Source: Nocardia sp. BMG111209
GTDB taxonomy: Bacteria > Actinomycetota > Actinomycetes > Mycobacteriales > Mycobacteriaceae
Direction of reading: 5' to 3'
DNA length: 64,000 nucleotides
NCBI RefSeq assembly: GCF_000381925.1
Contig: NZ_KB907307.1
Coordinates: 3,534,001 to 3,598,000, forward strand
The notes beneath the pieces were generated by a model. It saw only the letters and a program-made list of their open reading frames with translations. It searched no databases and was not told the DNA's origin. This document shows, one piece after another, positions 1 to 8,410 of this stretch. Within the stretch, counting starts at the first letter, position 1; every line of letters begins with the position of its first letter. The position numbers were made by a program, and so were the translations under genes.

Positions 1-1054
1 TGCGACCGGCGGTATCGGTGACGACTCCGCCGCACTGGTAGTGCGCGGCCGGGGCGACCGGGATCAGTTCGGTGACCGGATCGATCCCGGCGGCCCGGCA
101 GCTCGCCGTGATGGTCGGGAACCGTTGCGCGAAACCGGGAATCGCGCGAGCGTCGAGATACACATGGTCGACACCGAGCGCCTGCATGCGCGCGGCGATG
201 GCCTTCGACACGACGTCGCGCGGCGCCAGATCACCCCGGGGATGCACACCCGCGGTGACGGACCGGCCCCGCGGATCGACCAGGACCGCGCCCTCGCCGC
301 GCACCGCCTCGCTGATCAACGGCCGCCGGCCCAGCCCGCCGGGGGTGAACAGCACCGTCGGGTGGAACTGCACGAACTCCAGGTCGGCGACCGCCGCCCC
401 GGCGCGCAGCGCCAGCGCGATACCGTCCGCGGTGGCGCCCGGCGGATTGGTGCTGCACGCGTAGAGCTGGCCCAGGCCGCCGGTGGCCAGCAGCACCGCG
501 GGCGCGTGCACGACCCCGAATCCGTTGCCGGACACCGCGACCACGCCCTGCACACCCGCCGGACCGGTGACGATCTCGGCGACGGCGGTGCCGAACAGCA
601 CCGGCAGCCCGGCCGCGTTGAGCACCCGCTGCACCTCGGCGCCGGTGGCGTCGCCGCCGGCGTGGATGATGCGCCGGGTGCTGTGCCCGCCCTCCCGGGT
701 CCGCGAGATCTGCCCGTCGCGGGCGCGATCGAAGACCGCCCCGAGATCGGTCAGCGCCGCGACCGCCTCCTGGCCGCCCGCGACGATGGAACGCACCGCG
801 TCCGCATCGCACAGGCCGGCGCCCGCGGCGATCGTGTCCTGCACATGGGATTCCACCGAATCACTCTGTGGCGCAACGACGGCGATACCGCCCTGCGCGT
901 ACTGGGTGGCGGTGTCGGTGGGGCCGCCTTTGCTGAGGGCCAGCACCCGCAGTCCGCGCCGGGCCGCCGCGCGGGCCGCGGTCAGGCCCGCGACACCCCC
1001 GCCGACCACGACCAGGTCCGCCTGCGCCTCCCAGGAAATCGCCGGTGTGGTCAC
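1..1054 (-). CDS. nadB: L-aspartate oxidase (partial, C-terminus outside window)
   Basis: This is the FAD enzyme that oxidises L-aspartate to iminoaspartate, the first step of de novo NAD synthesis; NadA uses the product. About 351 codons are visible, reading leftward from a GTG at 1054 and leaving the window without a stop. A GGGVAGL dinucleotide-binding loop lies near residues 17-23, a substrate-contact stretch RTREGGHSTRR near residue 115, and the AAHYQCGGV signature of the succinate dehydrogenase/NadB flavoprotein family is close to the left edge. The gene is 72 bp downstream of nadA on the same strand and is probably cotranscribed; nadC would be expected beyond the window. The GTG start is the first in-frame initiator that leaves the FAD fold complete. 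Confidence 0.93.
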   Translation of the reverse strand, partial: MTTPAISWEAQADLVVVGGGVAGLTAARAAARRGLRVLALSKGGPTDTATQYAQGGIAVVAPQSDSVESHVQDTIAAGAGLCDADAVRSIVAGGQEAVAALTDLGAVFDRARDGQISRTREGGHSTRRIIHAGGDATGAEVQRVLNAAGLPVLFGTAVAEIVTGPAGVQGVVAVSGNGFGVVHAPAVLLATGGLGQLYACSTNPPGATADGIALALRAGAAVADLEFVQFHPTVLFTPGGLGRRPLISEAVRGEGAVLVDPRGRSVTAGVHPRGDLAPRDVVSKAIAARMQALGVDHVYLDARAIPGFAQRFPTITASCRAAGIDPVTELIPVAPAAHYQCGGVVTDTAGR

Positions 1055-1126
1055 CGTCGACCACCTCCTGTACCGCCGAAACGTTCGAGCTTCACGACAG
1101 TCTCCGAAATACCTTGCACTGCCGTA

Positions 1127-2152
<1,026 letters not shown>

Positions 2153-2215
2153 CTCTGGCTCCCTCTCCTATGCGCGCGACCGGAGTCGGCAACCTCGCCG
2201 ATTCGCCTCCGGCCG

Positions 2216-2238
2216 GTTTTCGACTTACAATCGAAAAC
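2216..2238. promoter_or_regulatory. candidate NrtR operator, perfect palindrome
   Basis: Eight-base arms GTTTTCGA and TCGAAAAC flank a 7-bp spacer (CTTACAA) between nadA and the Nudix-type regulator. The palindrome ends one base before the regulator's GTG start and lies 64 bp upstream of nadA, so a bound dimer could control both directions. The palindrome itself is seen directly. Assigning it to the adjacent NrtR-like protein is inference from family knowledge, since NrtR regulators bind palindromes in front of NAD genes. Confidence 0.75.
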
Positions 2239-2997
2239 GTGTCCCATAGTAGCACCATTCACGAATCGCTCACCGCCGTGTTCCAGGTTCGTCGCTTCCC
2301 GGACATCATTGCCGCAGGTCAAAGCGACATATCGGATAATGCCCCGGCAACCCGGCGGCATCCTCCGGCCGAGCACACCGAACTGGGCGTACTGCTGTGG
2401 GAACGAGCGATGGATCCGCAGGCGGGTACCTGGTCACTGCCCGGCGGCCGGCTGCGCGACAACGAGGATCTCGACACCTCGGCCCGGCGCCAGCTGGCCG
2501 AGAAGGTCGACGTCCAGGAGCTGATGCATCTCGAGCAACTGTCCTTGTTCAGCGATCCGCACCGGGTCCCCGGCGACCGCCGCATCGCCTCCACCTACCT
2601 CGGCCTGATCCCCCTGACCGCCGACCCGCAGGTGCCCACAGACACCCGCTGGCATCCGGTCTCGGCGCTGCCGCACATGTCCTTCGACCACGGCACGGTC
2701 GTCGAGTACGCCCGCACCCGCCTGGCGGCGAAGCTGTCCTACACCAATATCGCCTTCGCCCTTGCCCCGCCGCGCTTCACCATGTCCACCCTGCGCGAAA
2801 TCTACTGCGCCGCACTGGGCTACGAGGTTGACACGACCAACCTGCAACGAGTCCTGAGCCGCCGCACCGTGATCACCCCCACCGGCGCCACCGCACCCCC
2901 CGGCAAAACCGGCGGCCGCCCCGCCGCCCTCTACCGCTTCACGGATTCCGAACTCCGCGTCACCGACGAATTCGCAGCCCTGCGCCCCCGAACGTGA
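2239..2997 (+). CDS. nrtR: NrtR-family Nudix-type transcriptional regulator of NAD biosynthesis
   Basis: The 252-residue protein has an N-terminal Nudix fold followed by a C-terminal winged-helix region. The Nudix box is recognisable (GRLRDNE ... RRQLAEKVDV) but eroded: the REUXEE catalytic core reads RQLAEK. That is typical of NrtR regulators, which bind ADP-ribose rather than hydrolyse it. The C-terminal part (FTMSTLREIYCAALG, then NLQRVLSRR) is the DNA-binding half. The GTG at 2239 was chosen because the first beta strand (ESLTAVFQVRRF) begins just after it; the next GTG would remove it. No Shine-Dalgarno fits because the operator abuts the start, so a leaderless message is possible. Divergent from nadA-nadB, as in M. 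tuberculosis. Confidence 0.85.
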   Translation: MSHSSTIHESLTAVFQVRRFPDIIAAGQSDISDNAPATRRHPPAEHTELGVLLWERAMDPQAGTWSLPGGRLRDNEDLDTSARRQLAEKVDVQELMHLEQLSLFSDPHRVPGDRRIASTYLGLIPLTADPQVPTDTRWHPVSALPHMSFDHGTVVEYARTRLAAKLSYTNIAFALAPPRFTMSTLREIYCAALGYEVDTTNLQRVLSRRTVITPTGATAPPGKTGGRPAALYRFTDSELRVTDEFAALRPRT

Positions 2998-3051
2998 TGT
3001 GCTGTGCGGCAACACATCTCGGACCGACCGATCGCCCAGAGCGACCCGATC

Positions 3052-3228
3052 CTACGAATCCCGCTCGCCCTTGCGATGTTTCGCGGCACGGCGGTAGCGG
3101 CGGCCGCTGGGGACCGGCTGGGCGGCGCTGGAGCGGCGGAGGGCGTGGCGGCGGCGCCAGGCCGCGAGATCGGCGCGCTCCGGGGGCTGGGCATCGCCGG
3201 GCTGTTGCCGGCGGGGCGTCTCGATCAT
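3052..3228 (-). CDS. small basic protein, unknown function
   Basis: A 58-residue reading frame whose ATG at 3228 is preceded by a near-ideal GGAGGT six bases upstream, the main reason for calling it. The product is rich in Arg (about 14) with an RRRHALRR run and a basic C-terminus (RRYRRAAKHRKGERDS), and has no membrane segment or signal peptide. It is tail-to-tail with nrtR (54 bp apart) and head-to-head with the DedA gene. I do not recognise the family; a nucleic-acid- or ribosome-associated role would fit the charge but is a guess. Confidence 0.6.
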   Translation of the reverse strand: MIETPRRQQPGDAQPPERADLAAWRRRHALRRSSAAQPVPSGRRYRRAAKHRKGERDS

Positions 3229-3376
3229 GGCTGCACCTCCTGCTCCGCTGATCGTGGTTGCCGCTTCACGGTAGCCGCGGTGAGTACCCGCCGACCACCG
3301 ATTTTCCGGGGCCGCCGCGGTCCGGCCGGGCGATCGCCCCGGCGCGACCGTCACGAAACCGGGTACCGTGACCTGC

Positions 3377-4021
3377 ATGGAGTCGCTGCTGCATCGGATC
3401 CTCGACATCTCACCGGTCTGGGTGTATCTGGTCGTCACCCTGCTGGTGTTCGCCGAGGACGCGATCTTCGTCGGGTTCGTGATCCCCGGTGAGACCGCGG
3501 CCGTGCTGGGCGGAGTCGCCGCGAGCCAGGGACACGTACAGCTGTGGGCCATGATCGTGCTGGTGGTGGTCGCGGCGGTGACCGGCGACAGCGTCGGATA
3601 CGAGGTCGGGAAACATCTGGGGTCGCGAATCCTGAACTCCTCGATGCTGGATCGGCATCGCGGACGGCTGGACCGGGCCCAGGACTTCCTGGCCCGGCGC
3701 GGCGGCTGGGCGGTGTTCCTCGGCCGCTTCACCGCGTTCTTCCGGGCCGTGATGCCCGCGCTGGTCGGCGCCTCCCGGATGCCGTACCGGAAATTCCTGT
3801 CCTTCAACGCTTTCGGTGGCCTGATCTGGGGCACCGCATTCGTGGTACTCGGCTACCTCGCCGGAGCCTCCTATCAGGCGGTCGCCAAGACCGTCGGCCG
3901 CGACCTGGCCATCGGGGTGGCGGTCGTCGTGGTGGTGGCGCTGGTGGTGTGGCGGATCCGGGAAAGCCGGCGGGAGAAGACCTTCGAGGCCGAGTACGAG
4001 GCCGTCCACGACACCGAGTGA
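3377..4021 (+). CDS. DedA family membrane protein
   Basis: A 214-residue polytopic membrane protein of the DedA/VTT family, proposed to flip or transport lipids such as undecaprenyl phosphate or to support envelope homeostasis. The family core is visible: a re-entrant segment FAEDAIFVGFVIPGE near residue 25, then FLGRFTAFFRAVMPALVGASRM and FLSFNAFGGLIWG, ending in a hydrophobic helix and a charged tail. The conserved acidic (E27) and arginine (GRF, FRA) residues expected of DedA proteins are present. A GTG three codons upstream is possible but the ATG at 3377 is preferred. The stop lies 13 bp from the convergent nSTAND gene. Confidence 0.9.
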   Translation: MESLLHRILDISPVWVYLVVTLLVFAEDAIFVGFVIPGETAAVLGGVAASQGHVQLWAMIVLVVVAAVTGDSVGYEVGKHLGSRILNSSMLDRHRGRLDRAQDFLARRGGWAVFLGRFTAFFRAVMPALVGASRMPYRKFLSFNAFGGLIWGTAFVVLGYLAGASYQAVAKTVGRDLAIGVAVVVVVALVVWRIRESRREKTFEAEYEAVHDTE

Positions 4022-4034
4022 GCGGCACACCCGG

Positions 4035-7000
4035 TCACGGACAAGGCGGACGGTAGGCCAGACCGGGCAGATGCTCCCGCCAGATCTGCGGGGTCATGAT
4101 CGAGCGGGTCGTCGCGCAGACCCTGGTGACGGCGTCGGCAGGGTCGAGATCCCAGAAGCGCACCAGGCCGTCGGCCCCCGTGCCGAGCAGATGCCGGCCG
4201 TCGGGCCGGAAGGCGATGGTGCCGCCGAGCGGGATCGGCCGGGTGGTGGCGATCGGATGTTTGATCACCCGCGGATGCGTCCGATCGGTGAAATCCCACA
4301 GCCGGATCACCGATTCGCTGTCGATGGACGCGACATACCTGCCGTCCGCGGAATAGTCGAGGCCGCTCACCCAGGCCGGACGGTTGCTCAATGGGTCACC
4401 GATCCGCACCGGCGCGGATCGGTCGGTGACATCCCACACCCGCAGCGTCTGATCGTCCGCGGTGGCGGTCAGAGTGCGGCCGCCGGGGCCGAACCGGAGG
4501 TGGATCAGTAGCACCGATCCGCTCGGTTGCAGTGACGCCGATCGCACCGGATGCGCCGGATCCGCGATCGACCAGAGCTCGGCGGCGCCGTCGTCACCCA
4601 CCATGGCCAGACTCCTGCCGTCGGGAGCGACCGCCAGATCGATGAGGTAGCGGAACGGCAGCGGTATCCGGTCCGCGAGCAGGGTCGGCGTCCGGCCGCG
4701 CACATCCCAGATCCGCAGGAGTGCGACGCCGTTCTCCGTCTCCGACACGAACAGCCGGGCACTGTCCGGGCTGAACACCACCACGCTCGAGTAGCTCTCG
4801 TCGCGCGGCACATCGGCCCGGGGCACGATTCCGGACGTTTCGGAGACGTCGTACAGCCGCAATCTCTTCTCGTAGGGGCTGAGGGCGAGCGTCCGGCCGT
4901 CCGGGCTCACGACGGACTGGATCGGTGCGCCGGTCATCGGGTCGAAATCGAGTCTGCCGAGGCGCCGGGCGGTGAGGGAATCGTCCATCTGCCAGGCTTC
5001 GAGGTATCGGTCCCGATCCGTGTCGCCGACCAGCAGCGTCCGGCCGCCCACCGCGACCAGGGGACCGCGCGGCCAGGAGGTGCGCGCCACGGCGATCGGA
5101 TCCGGCAGCGACCACAGGTATGCACTGTCCCGGCCGCCGACCACCATCGCGTGCCGATCGGGTGCGAAGGTGACCGCGGTGGGATATCCGTACGGACCGG
5201 CCGGCTGACGGCCCATCGGGATCGGATGCGACAACTCGGTCAGATCCACCAGCGCGACACCGCTGCCGCTGGACGGATAGGCCAGGACGCGGCCGTCGTC
5301 CCGGAAGGCGAGCCCGGTGCCACCTGCGACCCCGATATCGGACAGGCTTGCGGCGGCATGGGTCGCAACGTCGGCACCCGTGTAGTCCCAGATCTCGACG
5401 GCCTTCGTGGTCGCGAGGGCCACGACCCGGCCGTCGGGGCTCAGGGCCGCCGACATCGCCGTGCTGTCGATGCTGCCGACGGGTACCGCGGGCTGTCGTG
5501 GATCCGCGATATCCCACAACTGGGTCACTCCCCGATCGCCCACGACGACCACGCGATGCAGATCGGCCGAGAATGCCACCCCGGTGGTGCCCCGGAACTC
5601 GCCCGCCGCCCGGATCGGCGTGCCGATCGAGCGCGGTTGCCTCGGGTCGGTGATGTCCCAGAACGTGATTCCGCCGTCCGGGCTGCTGACGGCCAGGGTC
5701 GAGCCGTCCGGCCCGAAGCCCACTGCGGTCGGATTGCCGATTCGCAACGGATCACCGAGGGGCACAGCGTGTTCCGGATCCCGCACGTCCCACAGCCGCA
5801 GCACATTGTCCGCGGCCGCCGCAGCGAGGATCTGCCCGTTCGGGCTGAACGCCAGGGTGTTCACGACCCCGCCGCCGGGCAGTTCCCCGCCGACGACATG
5901 GGGAGCGCGGCGATCGGAGACATCCCACAGGTGGACCACGAAGGATCCCGTCGCCAGCAACCGCCCGTCCGGCCGGAAGGCGGTCGCGGTCACCATGTCG
6001 TTCTTCCAGGTCAGCGGCGTCGCCAACGGCAGGTTCGCGGTGTTGATCAGCCGGGCGAGCACCTCCGGATCGTGCGGCCGTAACCCCTGCGCCACCAGCG
6101 CCAGCTGCGCCGACAGCGACGGATCACTGACCTCCAGCCGATCCGCTTCCGCCAGTACGGAATTGAAGACGGCGGCGTCCCGATCGCGAGCGGCGTCGTG
6201 ACGCTGCACGAATGCCACCCCGGCCAGGATCAGCGCGACGACCGTCAGCAGGACGAGCGCGGTACCACCGGCGGCGGCACGGCGATCGGCACGCCGACGC
6301 GCCGACTCGCCGGCGCGCAGGAATTCGGCGGCGACCGGCCCCGATTCGGTGCCGCGCGCGTGCTCCCGCATCGTCACCAGCCGCGCCCCGCGATACAGCA
6401 ACGACGAATCCCGTTGCCGCTCGACCCATTCGGTCGCATCGGCCTGCAACCGTTGCCGTTCCAGATAACCGACCCGATCCTCGTCGATCCAGGACCGCAA
6501 CCGCGGCCAGGCATCGAGCACGATCTCGTGGGTGAGGTACGCGGTATCGGCGTCCAGGGTGATCAAGCGCGTCCGGGCCAGCGCGTCGAGCGCGGCTTCG
6601 GCGGTAACCACGGTCTGCCGCAACAGATCCGCCCGCGACACCCGCCGCCGGGTGTCCCGAGAATCGTCACCGACCGCGACCAGCCCCAGCAGCACCTGCT
6701 TACCGAGGGCCTGCTGGAAATCCGTCAACTCGCTCCAGGCGTTCTCGGCGGTGGCCGCCACCGAACCCAGGACGCCCCCGGCCGCCCGATATCCCTCGAT
6801 GGTGAGCCGGGAACCTTCGCGCCGCTGCCAGACCGCCTCCATGACATGCGAAACCAGCGGCAGCGCACCCGGATCGTAGGAGCGCCGCTCACCACCGAGT
6901 CCGCACAGCTCACTGATCACCAGCTCCTCGAGCCCGGATTCCAGCTTGTACCCGGCGGATTCGGCCGGCCGGCCGATCGCCTCCGCGAGTTCGTCCAGCC

Positions 7001-8135
7001 GCATCGGACCGAGCAGATAACTGCGATGCTTCAACGCATCCTCGAGCGCGGGTTCGTCCAGACAGCGCGCGTAGAAGTCGGCCCGCACCGCGAGCACGAC
7101 AGCGGCCGGTTCGCCGTCACCCCGGATCGCGAGATGTTCCAGCGCACCGAGGAATTCGACCCGCTGCCGCTCGTCCCGGCACAGCGTGAACAACTCCTCG
7201 AGCTGATCGACCACGAGCAACCGCCGCCGACCCGCTCCCCACGCGGACAGCGCCGCCGACACGGATGGCGCCGAAGCCACACCGTTTTCTGTGCAGCCGG
7301 AATCGAAAACCCCGGCGGCCGTGGCTACATCGACCTCCACCGATGCCGGGCCGGAGTGGTTCTCGACGCCGGACGGTGCGGATCCGGAAGGTTCCGGCTC
7401 CGTCTCCGCCTCGTACCCGACGGTCGCACCATCACTCGAACCCGGCTCGCCCGAACCGTTTCCGACGGCCGACAGCGGCACTCCCACCGCCGCCGACAAT
7501 GCGTGCATCGGATCTGCGCCCGGGGTCAGCGTGGCCACCGCCCACCCGTCCGCCGAATCCCGCAGCGCGGGAACCAGTCCCGCCTGCAACAGCGAGGACT
7601 TCCCGGCCCCCGAGGCGCCGACCAGCACCACCATGCCACCGTCACCGGCCACGGTCCGGCGCACCAGATCCGCCAGTTCCGCCGTCGGCCTGCCCCGGCC
7701 GAAGAAGACCTCGGTGTCCTCCGGACGATAGGCAGCCAGGCCCAGATACGGGCAGACCACATCCGCCGCATCGGAATTCGGATCCCACTCGTTGGAAGCG
7801 GTCCACAACCGCTGCCACTGCTGAACATCCAGCAACGCGACCGGCACCGGACTGTTCGATTTGCGCGCCTCGTCCACCAGGGTCAGCAGCACCGGTAGAA
7901 AGACCTCGAACCGCGCGGGCACATTCCGGCCCGACTTCCAGTCGCTGATCCGCTGAACGGAAGCACCCGATTTCTGTCCCGCCGCGCGCGCCGCGCGCAT
8001 CCGCGCCTCGGCCGCCGCCGCGACCCGGCGCAGCGTCGGATTCCCGGCCGCCGCGAACAACTCCGCGAACCGTTGCGAGAAAGTCGTTCTCGGCGACGGC
8101 CGCAACCGGCCCCGCCGCACCCCACCCGAATCCAT
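4035..8135 (-). CDS. HTH - nSTAND ATPase - transmembrane - WD40 repeat protein
   Basis: A 1366-residue multidomain protein. Residues ~15-120 look like an XRE-type helix-turn-helix (ISDWKSGRNVPA). Residues ~140-560 form a STAND-type NTPase: entry motif CPYLGLAAYRPEDTEVFFGR, Walker A GASGAGKSS near 175, Walker B RRLLVVDQLEELF near 307. One hydrophobic helix (ALVLLTVVALILAGVAFV) lies at ~620-645. From ~705 to the end I count about 14 WD40-like units ending in LWD/LWS variants, enough for two seven-bladed propellers. Such proteins act as ligand-sensing switches in signalling or, in some families, phage defence; the role here is unknown. The ATG at 8135 has GGGGAG five bases upstream; an in-frame start 43 codons earlier lacks support. 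Confidence 0.85.
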   Translation of the reverse strand: MDSGGVRRGRLRPSPRTTFSQRFAELFAAAGNPTLRRVAAAAEARMRAARAAGQKSGASVQRISDWKSGRNVPARFEVFLPVLLTLVDEARKSNSPVPVALLDVQQWQRLWTASNEWDPNSDAADVVCPYLGLAAYRPEDTEVFFGRGRPTAELADLVRRTVAGDGGMVVLVGASGAGKSSLLQAGLVPALRDSADGWAVATLTPGADPMHALSAAVGVPLSAVGNGSGEPGSSDGATVGYEAETEPEPSGSAPSGVENHSGPASVEVDVATAAGVFDSGCTENGVASAPSVSAALSAWGAGRRRLLVVDQLEELFTLCRDERQRVEFLGALEHLAIRGDGEPAAVVLAVRADFYARCLDEPALEDALKHRSYLLGPMRLDELAEAIGRPAESAGYKLESGLEELVISELCGLGGERRSYDPGALPLVSHVMEAVWQRREGSRLTIEGYRAAGGVLGSVAATAENAWSELTDFQQALGKQVLLGLVAVGDDSRDTRRRVSRADLLRQTVVTAEAALDALARTRLITLDADTAYLTHEIVLDAWPRLRSWIDEDRVGYLERQRLQADATEWVERQRDSSLLYRGARLVTMREHARGTESGPVAAEFLRAGESARRRADRRAAAGGTALVLLTVVALILAGVAFVQRHDAARDRDAAVFNSVLAEADRLEVSDPSLSAQLALVAQGLRPHDPEVLARLINTANLPLATPLTWKNDMVTATAFRPDGRLLATGSFVVHLWDVSDRRAPHVVGGELPGGGVVNTLAFSPNGQILAAAAADNVLRLWDVRDPEHAVPLGDPLRIGNPTAVGFGPDGSTLAVSSPDGGITFWDITDPRQPRSIGTPIRAAGEFRGTTGVAFSADLHRVVVVGDRGVTQLWDIADPRQPAVPVGSIDSTAMSAALSPDGRVVALATTKAVEIWDYTGADVATHAAASLSDIGVAGGTGLAFRDDGRVLAYPSSGSGVALVDLTELSHPIPMGRQPAGPYGYPTAVTFAPDRHAMVVGGRDSAYLWSLPDPIAVARTSWPRGPLVAVGGRTLLVGDTDRDRYLEAWQMDDSLTARRLGRLDFDPMTGAPIQSVVSPDGRTLALSPYEKRLRLYDVSETSGIVPRADVPRDESYSSVVVFSPDSARLFVSETENGVALLRIWDVRGRTPTLLADRIPLPFRYLIDLAVAPDGRSLAMVGDDGAAELWSIADPAHPVRSASLQPSGSVLLIHLRFGPGGRTLTATADDQTLRVWDVTDRSAPVRIGDPLSNRPAWVSGLDYSADGRYVASIDSESVIRLWDFTDRTHPRVIKHPIATTRPIPLGGTIAFRPDGRHLLGTGADGLVRFWDLDPADAVTRVCATTRSIMTPQIWREHLPGLAYRPPCP

Positions 8136-8261
8136 AGGTTCTCCCCACCCTTCCGGCGAATCATCCCAGACGCCACCCAGCGTGACGGGACGAGTTCCGG
8201 AGGCGACGCGCTCATGCCACGAACGTCCTGGTGAAAGCCGGAAATCGACGTCCGGTCCGGA

Positions 8262-8410
8262 CACGCCTCAGCGGCAGACGTTTTCGCGTGCGCACGCCCA
8301 ACAGCTCAGCGGCAGACGTTTCGTGTGCACACGCCTCAACGACTCAACGGCAGACGTTGGGGCGTGCGCACGCCCAAGGGGCAGCGCAACCGATGTCGCG
8401 TGCGTGCGAC
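8262..8410. repeat. imperfect ~40-bp tandem repeat with GCGTGCGCACGC cores
   Basis: Between the nSTAND gene start and the GH65 stop, three clear copies and one degenerate copy of a unit built from CTCAGCGGCAGACGTTT followed by a self-complementary GCGTGCGCACGC-like core. The box recurs around 8268, 8305 and 8344, and a decayed copy ends near 8410. Each core can form a short hairpin, so the array may act as a terminator for the GH65 gene or as an intergenic repeat element. Nothing coding is supported here. Confidence 0.65.
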
